A stretch of DNA of 64,000 nucleotides. Origin: Struthio camelus (taxonomy: Eukaryota; Chordata; Aves; Struthioniformes; Struthionidae). The notes beneath the pieces are model-generated. The model searched no databases. It saw only the letters and a list, made by a program, of their open reading frames with translations, and was not told the origin of the DNA. The DNA is taken from positions 11,122,214-11,186,213 of the forward strand of contig NC_090964.1 in the NCBI RefSeq assembly GCF_040807025.1, given 5' to 3'. Made by a program: the position numbers and the translations under genes. Below, one piece after another: positions 12,801-24,800 of this stretch; the first letter of the stretch is position 1, and every line of letters starts with the position of its first letter.

Positions 12801-15800
12801 TGAGGAACTCACCTGACAGTAGAAAGCCTTTACTGGGATTAGCAGTCAGCCACTCCTTGCAATAGGTTTCCTCATCTGGTTTGTTGATGAATTCAAACTG
12901 GCAAGGCACTTGTCCATTGCGAATTGTAAACTTCTGTACTTGCAGCTGCATGTATTTAACATCCACAAAATGAAACTAGAAAGAAACATCAAAGTCAACA
13001 TTATCAGCCAGTCACGCCTTGCCAAGCACCACCAGCAATTCTTCATGTCCCTGTCCCAGAGTTTAATCATTAGCAGCAAGATATCCAGATTAACCCTCCT
13101 CCTCCCATAGCCCAATTCTTCCAGGATTAAATGGGATTACATTTGCTTGCTCTGCATGCCCCAGCCTTTTGCATCAGAGGGCCCTTTAGAACAAATCCTC
13201 CCCTCACATAACCTCAATGAAATTTGAGAAAAAGATAGCTGTAGCCTCAAAGGGTCTCAGCTGCATATTTTTTCCAGTTCTGAACACATAAGTAAATGCC
13301 AGTTTTGTGACCTTCTCCAAATCCCTCCTTATTTTACATTTTATGTTTCTAAGAATGAGTAAAAGAAAGGGACACAAACTGCCCTTTTACTCTCTCACTT
13401 CCCACTCCAGAGAGTAACAAGGCTCTATATTTCCATCTGATACCGTGAATGGAATGTACCTGTATCTAAACAAACCACAATTTATACAGATTGTAAACAG
13501 AAAACTGCTAAGAGTCAAGATACTGTCCTTCTTTGGAAGGAGATCCAGTGTCTAACCTACTTCTACAACTTGACTGCCTTCTGGGGTCTAGGCTTGCTTG
13601 ATTTCTCCAGTGAGTCAAGGCACATCAATATACCCTACCTCTCTCCGGGAAAGGGTCACTGAGGGAATATTGGCATTCTCCATCTTATCCAGGGAGCGCA
13701 CTATTTCCTCAAAGGCTTTTCGATAGAGCTCCTCATTCACAACCTTTACCTGAAAAAGACAGACATTGCACCAAATGGCACTTACTGTGCTTCTGCAGGA
13801 GAGCTATAACACAGCCTGAAACATATGAAGTGGTTTGATTTTAAGAGTACGCTAGCGTACACGATGCATGTCATGAACAGCCATTTAGAGCACCAATGCT
13901 CCAAGATCTCCTCTGGATCCAACAATAAAAGGACCTTGCTATATAACTAGCAAGAGTCACCCAGTCAGCACTAGATCAGCTTTTTAAAGTCTGACACCAC
14001 GCTATTGCACTGTCAGTGATGTAGCATTCCTGCACTACAAGTTTCTAGGAAACTGACTGGGGCGGGGTGGGGGGAAGCAAAGAACATTTCTGAAAAACAC
14101 CTACAGAGACTCATGAATTATTCTGCTTAAGTAAAGTATCACTTAACACAGCCCTAGCTTACTATGAACAATGATCCTATCTCAAGATATTACCTAGCCC
14201 AACTTATAAGCTATTGTTCTGTATGCACGCCATAAAAGTGGGGGGGGGGGGGGGAGAGAATCAGCAAGGGCATCTCCTTCCCCCTTTCCCCACACAGAGA
14301 ACAAAGTCAGCACAGTTATTTCCTTCAATTCTCATGTACCTACCCCAATATCAAACACAGAGCTAACTGGCTTATGATCACTGATCTTCAAAGCCATATG
14401 GCTGCGATAGCTCAGTTGAGTAATGTTCTGGCCTTTCCAGAGTATCCGATCACACCACGCTGGAATACGACACTTCTCACTAAAACCAACAGAGAGGTAA
14501 AAATTACAGCTTCCCAGCACAGTTAAGGTGGAATAACAACACAAGGCAGAACAGTGCTCTGCTAGGGGCTACAATGTTTTCCTCACATGACCTGCAGCTA
14601 GTTCTCTATCAAAGTTGGTGGTGGGTTTTTTTAATAACTTCTCAAAGAAACAAGGTTTGACTGTCTACTATTATGTATCTCTACACCATGCTTTACTCGT
14701 TACCTCTTCAAAGGTCATGTGATTTTTTTTTTTGTCTAAATACAATTTACATAAGAACTATTAAACAGAGCTGCTGGTGACTGTAAGAACCATGAAGAGT
14801 AAGAACTCTGGCTCTAAGAAAATAAACAAAAAACAATAATAATTTAAAAAAAAAAAAAAAGCTTTCACTGACTGCTACACAGATTTCATTCTAACATCTG
14901 AAGCCAGTGTTTCCAGTTCACCCAGAACAGCTCAGCCATTCTGTGCAATGCATTAGAGGAACTATGGTTCTAGCAGTCTTTTGAAGGATGCACTCAACTA
15001 CAGACATCACAAATGCACCACTTAGAACCCTACCTGGTCTGACCTGAGTAGGTATATCAGATGTTAGCAAATAAAAGATCCTAAAAATTTTGCTTGAAAG
15101 CAAATAAACAAAAAAAAATCCTTAGTTTTGTACACCTCTAAAAAAAGAGGAAACCTAATGGATTATTCCTGGAAAAAGATTAGGAATATCCGACAACTAT
15201 CAGTGCAAGAGCAGCAGCAGCACAAATAGACATAAACTGAAGATGGATTTTGGAACCAAGAGAAAAGAACAGCCATAACCTCAAAACTGTTCCTATTAGC
15301 CATTAAATCTGTGACTCTCTAGCTTTTTCTGCCTCAATGATAACAGTGTTAGGCATTGGCGGTGTCATGTATGAGGTGATCACTGTACCTTGTGTCCCAG
15401 TCATCACAGCCAGCATCATATTTGTATGTTGGCTGGAAGGAAATCTCTCCTTCTGTAAAGCCTTCAAAGACTGCATTTGCATTCATTTGCCTCTTTAGCT
15501 ATGAAAGAAAGAAGATGGATTTAATTTTAAATAAGCTCAAGCACAAGTCCCATAAGAGCTAAAAAGGGAATGTTCAACACTGAGAAGACTAAGGAGTTCA
15601 TGGGCAGTCTCTAGCACCCTCACCACTACCTGCACGTAGATGAGACACATCAGTACCTGGTCATATTGGCAAAGCACCAGAAATGCCTTCTCATCTATGA
15701 GCTGCTTCACTTTTGCCACATCCAGTTCCTCCAGCCGGTAGTTGAGGTCACCCAACCATATGATCACACTGAAAGAGAATACAGACTGGAAATCCATATA

Positions 15801-18800
15801 GAGGCCTAAAGATGTCCAAAACCCAAGTTAGCTGTGAGCTGGAAAGAAAGCTAAGCAGCAGTGCCTTAAGCCATCTAATGCAAGCATGAGTCCTACTCTC
15901 AACATGGCTGATAAGATGGGTGCCGTGTTTGCCTTTCTCCATCAGAGACTACAAGAATCCGCACTTGAAAGAGAAGCTACATTTTCTTCTTTTGCTGTTT
16001 TTAATTCTCATTCTGCATGTTTGTCACTAGCTCTTAATAACTAGCGCTTTTAACATTCCCAGTGGAGAAAGTCTCACAACCCACTGGGGAGATCAATGCA
16101 TATTATTGCCGCATCTCCACTTCAGGCTTGAAAACAAAACGAGGCATGGAAGAACATAAGAAGGTAAGTGATTTATCAGAATTATACAGGTCAGCACTCT
16201 CAAAGACAGAGTTATGGTAAAGCATTTCTGACCCCTCAAGTCTAACGCTTACATCACTAGACAACTCTTCTCAATTCCCTGCTGAGAGCACCTTACACCT
16301 GCTACGTTCATAAGGCTCTTCCTTGCCACGTGCAGTGAATTCACACAAACAAAAAACATACTCATGTTTGCTAATGGTGAGAGATGGCAGATTTGGATCT
16401 GATTGGCAGAACTGCATCCGAGAGCAAATGTCTTTGAAGTCCTGGTTCCTCCGCTCATATTCCTCTGTGTGAGCTGCAAGGTGAGAATTCACAACGCACA
16501 CGCTAGTGTTATGGAATTTAAATCTTATGGCAACACCACCTTTGTTACCCTGAAAGAGAAAGACAAAGACACAGGTCAAAAGCTTTTCTGTACACAGCAG
16601 ACGAAGCACCAAACGAGTTAACAGCAGCAGACAGGCCAGAACGATGCAGACCATTTAATCCCAGAGGAAAGACAAGGCTGAAAACCCCAATTCATACACT
16701 TCATAAATTTAGGTCAGTAACTCACGTGGGGGTTGCACACAGCAACAGAACAGAGCAAGCAAGCAGATGGAACTCCATTTGTAGGAGTTGAAAAGGAAAT
16801 TAAAATCATTAAGAGAGCTGGTCAGTTGCTCCAGTAAGTCCTGAAGCTTGTCTAGCAACAAACTGGATCATTCAACACAGAACATAAACAATTTTGTAAG
16901 GGGAGGATGAAGCACAGGGCTTAGTTGTCAGAAATGATTTCACCAAGTTGGGGCTGCAATGTTCACAGAAACTACATTTAGAGGGAACAGATTTCATTCC
17001 AGCCACGTGGAATGGCAAGGGGCCAAGAAGTCCCCCTCAAGAAAACTATAACTTGGATAGATATTTTTTTTAACCACTGTTTTCCTTGCATCATTTGCTT
17101 TGGGTAAAGTCATGTGAGAGTTTGATGCTGACCATGAGAGCTGAGCCCACCAGAGTCCAACATGTGTAATTAGAAAAAAGCCTTCAGGAAGGATTCTCTC
17201 TTAAGGTCTTTGAGCCTTTAAGAGCACATGGCAAATCCCTCTTGCCACACCCTGAGCTGTCACAGGGACAGGACTATGCGTTCCTACAGGCAGCTGCCTC
17301 CTTTAGCTGGAGGAATAACAACTGCAACTGAGGAGTGCAGTCCTAAGGGCTCTCCTAAAACTCATCGCTTCTCCTGCACGGTTGTCGTTCTTACCATTCT
17401 CCCCATGATTCCAGTTCCCACAGTCTCAGTTTCCACCTCAGAGATGTTCAAGGCAAGGTCTGCTTTCACATATAAGAGAAGCATTATTCCCACAAGCCGC
17501 ACAAGTTTCACCTGAAAAACAGATCTTGCTGCATTAAATACTAGAACAGGAGAAGTTTGATGAGAAAAAGCACATCACTCCCCAGTCCAAAACACAGGTC
17601 ATCAAAATACAGATAAGTAAAAACAGTTCTACACTGACTCAGTGAACCAGTTTGACTTACAGTACACAGCCACACAACACAAGGAGGAGCCAGGGACCAA
17701 CACCCCTGTAAAGGAAGCTGAAGCTCAAAGCAACCCCTACAGCACAGACAGCCCATAGAAAGACCTTCTCTCAAGCAACACTGACAGAAAACAGAGCAGA
17801 CTTAAGGAGCAGGAGCCAAAACATAAGCAGTATTTCTACCAAGATACCCTCAATGCATTCCACCATGCATTGTGGAGACAGACAGTAAAGAAACTAAGAT
17901 ACTTCCTGTTCTCTTCCCCCAAGATATTAGGAGGTTCATTTATGCAGGGACGCCTAGCTCTGTCCTGCCCTCTGCCTTGGCAGCTTGCATAGTAATACTA
18001 CCTACTTCACCTTTAGAGCACTTCTGACTTAACAAAACCCTGTAGGCAATGAGCCTCTGGAAGATGCAGCAATTGGAAAGAGGAAAAAGCAAAGTGAGAA
18101 GAGGCCCAAGTGGAAACTGATTCCAGACTCAAACAAACCTCCCCAAAAGCCACATTTACCTTTGCATATTTGGCATCTGGGTGAAGACTATCAGTTACAG
18201 CTTTAAACCATTCTTCTTCCTTCGGTGTGTCATTGAAAAAGAAGGCTTCTTTACTCAGATCAAGCTCCTGGAAACTGTGTCAGAGGAAGGAACCCATGGA
18301 TGCATGCACTTGTGTTCTTTTGGGGGGTTTTGCGTGGTTTTTGGTTGTTTGCTTTTGTTTCTTTGTTTTAAACTCTCCAGCCCTTTCTTCCAGGGAAGAA
18401 CTAAATCAATTTATTCTTTTCACACTAAATTTATAACCGAGGACTCAAATCCAGTTATGCCCATTTTAGATATGTTTTAAATATAAAGCTAAATTACTGT
18501 TAATATTAAATGAATAGAATTAAAAATTTTGAAGAACTACAGTGCCAGAGAGTCTAAGTGCTACCAGAATAACAACCCTTTTAGACTATGCAAACACACA
18601 CTCTTCAGCTGGGCAATGGAGTAAGGCGATAAAAACATTCCTCAGTTCTGATGTCTTGGCTAAAAACCTACATGCTAGAGATTCACAAGCAAGCAACCCA
18701 CAGGCAAATTTTGAAAGAATGGGCCAGAAAGAGACACTCACCCCACACAGTAAATATCTGGAGGCTCAGCATCACATCTCAGCCAAGGCCAGAGGCTCTC

Positions 18801-21800
18801 CTTGGGTGACTGACCATTCACATTATATGTCCCAACAAAAAATCTGAGGAATTAAAAAAAAAGAAACACACACACACACACACACCACCAGAAGACACTC
18901 TCTTGCTAAAATCCAAGAGCTGCAAATTCTAGAGGTGATGGAAACACTACTATTATTAGCCCATGCACTTAAAACTATATATAATTGTTTAGGAGTAACT
19001 TGTTCCTGGGGGGAATTAGGACAATGTGATAAAGTTTAAATTCCTAAAACGATTTTATTACAATGGCATCTTTACAGCAGTGTTTTGCAAAAGGATGCAC
19101 ATATGCTGGATAGATATGCTGTAAAAAACATTTAAGAATAGAGTTGTGCAGTAACAGTTTGAAATGACAAATTCATAGAATGACTTGCATAAGAGGATTT
19201 TAGAACCAAAAACTTTACTGTGGTTAATTATATATTTCACTCAAGTTCTTATGAGCTTATTGGTACTACTACAAGGATAAGCAATGAACAGAAGCAGTGA
19301 GAGAAAAGGCCAGAGGTGCCCAAAACTCATGCATTTGCAGGCACAATCTGAAATAAGCACAGGAATAAGTCACTTCAAAAAGGGCCATTTCCTCAATAAG
19401 AACCATGGGGCAGCTCTTGACAGAGCCATGAATGAAACTGTTCTCTGCTAACATACAAAAGAGAAAAGAAAGCTGTTCTGGAAAACATCAACTATACCCT
19501 TCTACAAAATCTCCTATTTGCAGGGTTACCAGATGAAATGACATACAAGATTGATTTTGGAAGTTTTTGCCTACTTACCCCCTGCCCAAAAAATAAATTC
19601 TGCTCAGGGATGATCATTACCTGAAGTTCTGGATGTGCGTGTAGGAATCCTCCCTTTGTACAAGTTGAGATTTAACAATAGTATCTCTTAGTCCAAACTT
19701 TGGTTCTGATAAGATAGATGCCTTGTTTGAAACCATTACGCTGGAAGATCGTACCATTTCACTTGTTACTTCAGATTTCAGTTTGCTTTGCCTGTAAAGG
19801 AATTTTGACAGATTTTGCAGAATATGCAGTAGGGTCCACAGAGTCCTGGGAACCGGAAAATGAAACCCTAACATTTTAAGAGCTCATCTGTGAGACACGG
19901 CGGTCCTGAGCCAAAGCTCTCCGAACTCCAAATAAATGATACTGGCAGGTCCTATCCCACCAAACAGCAAAAATACACCCAAACAGGGGGACCAGCAAGA
20001 CTGTATCTCTGAGAAGCAGTGCTGAAATTCCCGCTCAAGATTTAACAGCATGCTTGCACTGCACGTTTCTCTCTCCTAACTAGGATCTGCAGATTCCCCA
20101 TTATGTCTAACTGCAGCCAACAAAGTAGCCAGCAGATGGAACTAGTTTATGCAGCAGCAAGATTCCTTGAACACTGATGTCTGCACAAACCTCATATACC
20201 AGAATCAGAGACACTGACTTCCCCACTCATAGTTTTGAGCTGAAAAACAGGAAGTCCAGACAGAAAGCTCTCTGCAATTTCTTTTTTCTTCCTGTAGACA
20301 CTGAAACATCAACAATTTGCCCACTTCAGCTCATTCCACCCACACATGATCGCACCAAAGTACCCAGAAGTGTGGTGCTACATGCATGTTTACTGCCAAT
20401 ACCCAGAGATCCTCTACAGAGGGAAAGCATAGCTAAACAGGCAAAGAAACAGTCACACCACTTTTACTCCTCACTAGACCTTCTGCAAAGAGCTGATGTG
20501 CAGAACTATAGCACCAACTGCTTCAGCAAACCTATACAAAAAAATGAGATACATCATACCTGGGAGGAGTTTTATCAGTACTGTCATGGCTCCAGTTCTG
20601 ACTAACTGCAAGCTTTTTTCCATTCTGTTTGATGCCTTCAGATCCAACTGCTTCTAGAAAAAAAAATAAAAGCCTCATATGAAACACAAAGCGTTCTTTA
20701 ATACATCAACACACTGATGCGAGCACACGGAAAGAAAAATCTGTAACCTGACTACAATTCAAATTCATATGGAGAAACAAAGTGCCGTGCATTCTCTCCT
20801 CCAGTTAACTGATAGCTGCAGCTTATTTTGAAAGAACTACTCTGTGATGCTGCAGCTGCCCTTCCAGGGGAACAATTTACATTAACAGGCCATAAGGCCA
20901 TGGAGAACAGCAGAACTGCTGTATGCTACTTGCCCATTTCTGCAGCAGATTGCTATTGTTCCCTTAAAACGAAGCCAAACTGGGACTTGACAGTACAATA
21001 TCCAGGCCTTTATCCTAGGAATCCAAAAAGAAGCCTTTCCTTTCTGACAAGCCAGGCAATAAATACAAAGAAAGGAAGAAAAAGAAGAAAGAAAAACAAA
21101 ATTACACCCTTCACCATTTAGAGGTGTTCTGACCACCTGCAGAGACGTAACATCGCACAAGCCACTCCCTGCCCAGATAGGAGCCAGCCATGCTTCAGCA
21201 GAAGCAACAGATGTCTCAATGCATACGGCACCTTCCCAAAAAAATAACAGGGTAGCTACTATGCAACTATAACTCAATACAAGTGCAACACAAAACACCT
21301 CATAATGTATTATCAAATTTAACCAGTCTTTCTGCATATTGTTTCATTTTTGACACTCTGCTCCTACAACAATTGCAAGTGTGAGGATTCTGTGTGGGGA
21401 TTTCCACATTTAAGATGCACAAAGGGCAATCTCAAGACTATGCTACCTAGCACTAAAATCTAATGATAACATAGAAATTGTTCTTAAGACTATAATGTTC
21501 TAGTCATTCAGCTGAGCCTCTCCTTTAGCGAGCGCAATCCAAAAAATTTAGAATGTTATTGCTGTCACAGTACACTCTCCAGGACGAGCACAAACCAGAA
21601 ACAGAACTTACAGTACTTTACGAAGCATTTAGAATGCAAACAAACTGATGAGAAGAGGCCATGTTCTCAGCTTCAAAAATCTCTTCTGTCCAAAGAACCC
21701 TCTGAGAATAAAGACTATTTAAGAGGATTTATCAGAGGTTGACTCCAAAAGAGCACATGATTCAGATCTCATTATGGACCACACAGCCAAAGTCGCAGAG

Positions 21801-24800
21801 TTGAACAGGAGCGTACACAGACCTCGATAAACAAAACCTACATCTGCACTAGCAGAAATGTTTTTGGCTTCAGAGGCAGTTATCACCAGTTTCAATCCTC
21901 CCTCAAGAGTTCATCCAACCAGACATGTTTCCTGGGCACATATTTTAATGTTCTTATGCAGAAGCTTCAGCAATTTTAGGGAGAATTTGGTACTGAAACC
22001 AAAATATCACCAACAGGAGGGAAAGGAGAGAGCGATATAAGAACAGCCCTACCTGCATATGGAAGATTAGCTTGATTCAGAGAGGTCACTGTAGCGACTT
22101 TTGCAGCAATGAGCAATCCTGTCTCAGGGCTGGACTCCTCAGCCCTAGCGTTCACAGCAAAACTGCGGTCTCAGAGGAGCAGAATAAAACAAGGACAGAA
22201 TCCAGGAGCGTTCACCTCACCGTGGTTAATCAAAGAAGAAGTATTATGAAAGAAGAAATTCACATCAGCAAGGCACCATGAAAACGTGTTCTCAAAGCTG
22301 GACGGGACACCGTGAAAAATACCACAAGGAGCAATTCCACACTTGCCATAAAGCTAGAGGCCAGTAGGCCTCAACAACCAAAACAAAAAGCAAGCCAGAG
22401 GTTCAGCTTACCTTTGGCTGTTCAAGCTATCGGGGAACTCAAGGGTTAAGTAAGGCCAGAGACAAAAGCATCAAAGAACACTAAAGGAACAACATAGGTC
22501 TGCATCTTGAATAAAGCCTAACATTAGAAGCACTGAGAGATTCTAAAGAGCTGTCCCTACTTCAGAGTTACACTGTAAAGTATGGTCTCTATGACTTGGG
22601 ACAGAGCCATTAAGCGCTTAACTAGCATTTCTTGAGCCTCTGCATGTTTTCCTGATAACAACCATGCAATCTATCTTAATGGTGACAACCAACTTGAACT
22701 TTCACCATAAGGGGCACAGCCACTAGACAACTGTTACTTTTGTTCTTCAACAGGAAGGGAACCAAGTTCAAGCTTTATCATCCATGGAGAACAACGGCAC
22801 TTGCCAGCATGCAGAAGGCATTAATGCCTCCAACGGCAAGGCTTGTATGCCTGCTCAGTGCTGCTGACATGGTTGCTGCACAGAGCAAGAAGGAAATCCA
22901 AAGATCACAGCCACATATCACACTTTTGCATTCTAACCTCAGTAGCAGAAACCATTGCTATGTAGGACTCTTCTAAGAAAGAAGCTAGCCTTGGAAATGG
23001 GTTGTTTCCTTCAGATAAGTTTATATCTAGATACAGATTGTTCTAGCCAGAGGGGATCTATACGCTCACAATCTGTAGTGGAATATTTTAACAAGATAAT
23101 GACCTTGTTTAGTAATTGAACTGGCACAGAAATACAGAGCTATGTGCAGAGACAGCAAAACTGCAGAATATGTATGGCCTGAATCAAATAGGATTTGCAG
23201 TTAAAAGGAATGTAAGCTGTAATTAAGACTTTCTTATTAAAAGAGTGCAGTGGCATTTATAATACTGTTCTACAGCAGAATAACCTATCATTATATCTTC
23301 TGGATAAAGTAGGATCCAGGCTTAGTGCTCTAAAAGGAGAATTAAATGAGCCTTGTCATTAGTTATATCAGCCTTACCCATCACAGAAAATCCATGCAGG
23401 ACAAGTTCCCAGTACTACCGAGAAAGGATAATAAATAAATAAAGACTTTTTACTCAATGAAAGTCTAAGCAACAGTCCATGTGGGACTATGCCACACTTG
23501 GCTGGAGGGAAATAACTGTGCTCTTTTTGCTGCCCCAAATGAAGCAAAACTAAAGATGTGACTGCATGCACGTACACAAAGGCAGGATTTTAGATAAGGA
23601 TTTTAAATGAAATTGTGAACATAAAGCGCACAAGTTAAAACACATTTAAATCCCTTTACAGATGCTCTCTTTCGTTAACCAGAAGACATAATGAACTATT
23701 GCCAAATGGCAGCATTTACACAGTATTTAAATGTGCTTTGACTTGCTTAGGAAAGTTGCTAACTCAGTACACGTCTGTGTACAAGGACAAAATGAGTTAC
23801 CCCTACTTCCGAAAGTTGGCAGAAGAAACATCCTTCTCCACCAATATAAGGTACAAAAGACCCAAACAAGTGATGGCAGAGAGCATTTTCTTCTGCTAAT
23901 ATAAGGGAAGAAAGAGATCCCTAAACTCTGACTCCAGAACAAAACAATGAAGCCTTGAAAAGGCAACTTTGTCAAAGCTCAAAAGCATGATTTGATAAGA
24001 GAACTACTTCCCCGGGAGCTTTAATTCCAGGAGTGCTGCTGTGCTCCAGATACAACACAAAAACATTCCAGCAAAGGAGCTCAGGTTGTGTTTCGTTCTG
24101 CATGTTCTCCCCCAACCCAGACAAGTACCTTTGCCTCAGTCTTTCCCAGGCACTTTTCAGCTTCAAGTTAAGGATACCACGTCCAAACCGATGTTCCCAA
24201 CCCCCTACCTTGGCTCAATCTGTGCTATGCTGTTGCCCCAGGTCTAAGCTACAATTTTTTTAATACACTACTGAAAAACAGAGAAGGAAAACGAGGAATG
24301 CCAATAATTCCTAACTGCGGACATCACGAATTAGGAGGAGCACAGCCTAAAGGAAGGTGGGTAAGCCAGAAGCGATCAAATTCAAAGTCTCACTCTGAAT
24401 CCTGTACTGACTTTCCAGAAACCGCTCTAGCTCGCTGCGCCCCCTGCCACAAGCGCCCCCCAGCCCGGGCAGCAGCGCCGCAGACGGCGCCAGGTCAGCT
24501 CCAGTAACGACGGGAAGCAAGAAGGCGGCCGGCAGGCAGCCCCGCACCGCCCGCCGCGCTGCTCTGCGACCGCCGCGCTCTTCGCGGCGCCCCTTCCGCG
24601 CCAGCCCAGGCCAAGCGGCCTTTCCAGGGCGCCTCTCCCCAAGCCAAAGGTCTCCTCCCGCCCCGCCGCCCCGGGCTCCGCTCCGCGCCCCGCCGCCCAC
24701 CTGCGCGCCGCCGCCGCCCCGCCCCAGGCCGGTACCCCCGGTGCCCGTCCGCCTGCCTCCCTCCCGCCCGCGGGGGGGGCCCCGCTCCCCGCTCCCCGCT

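Noticed and set aside
18866-18885. Transposon tails suggested by poly-A/T and CA runs across introns
   Set aside because: No element body, target duplication or CR1-type 3' end was recognised beside them. They are treated as simple repeats.
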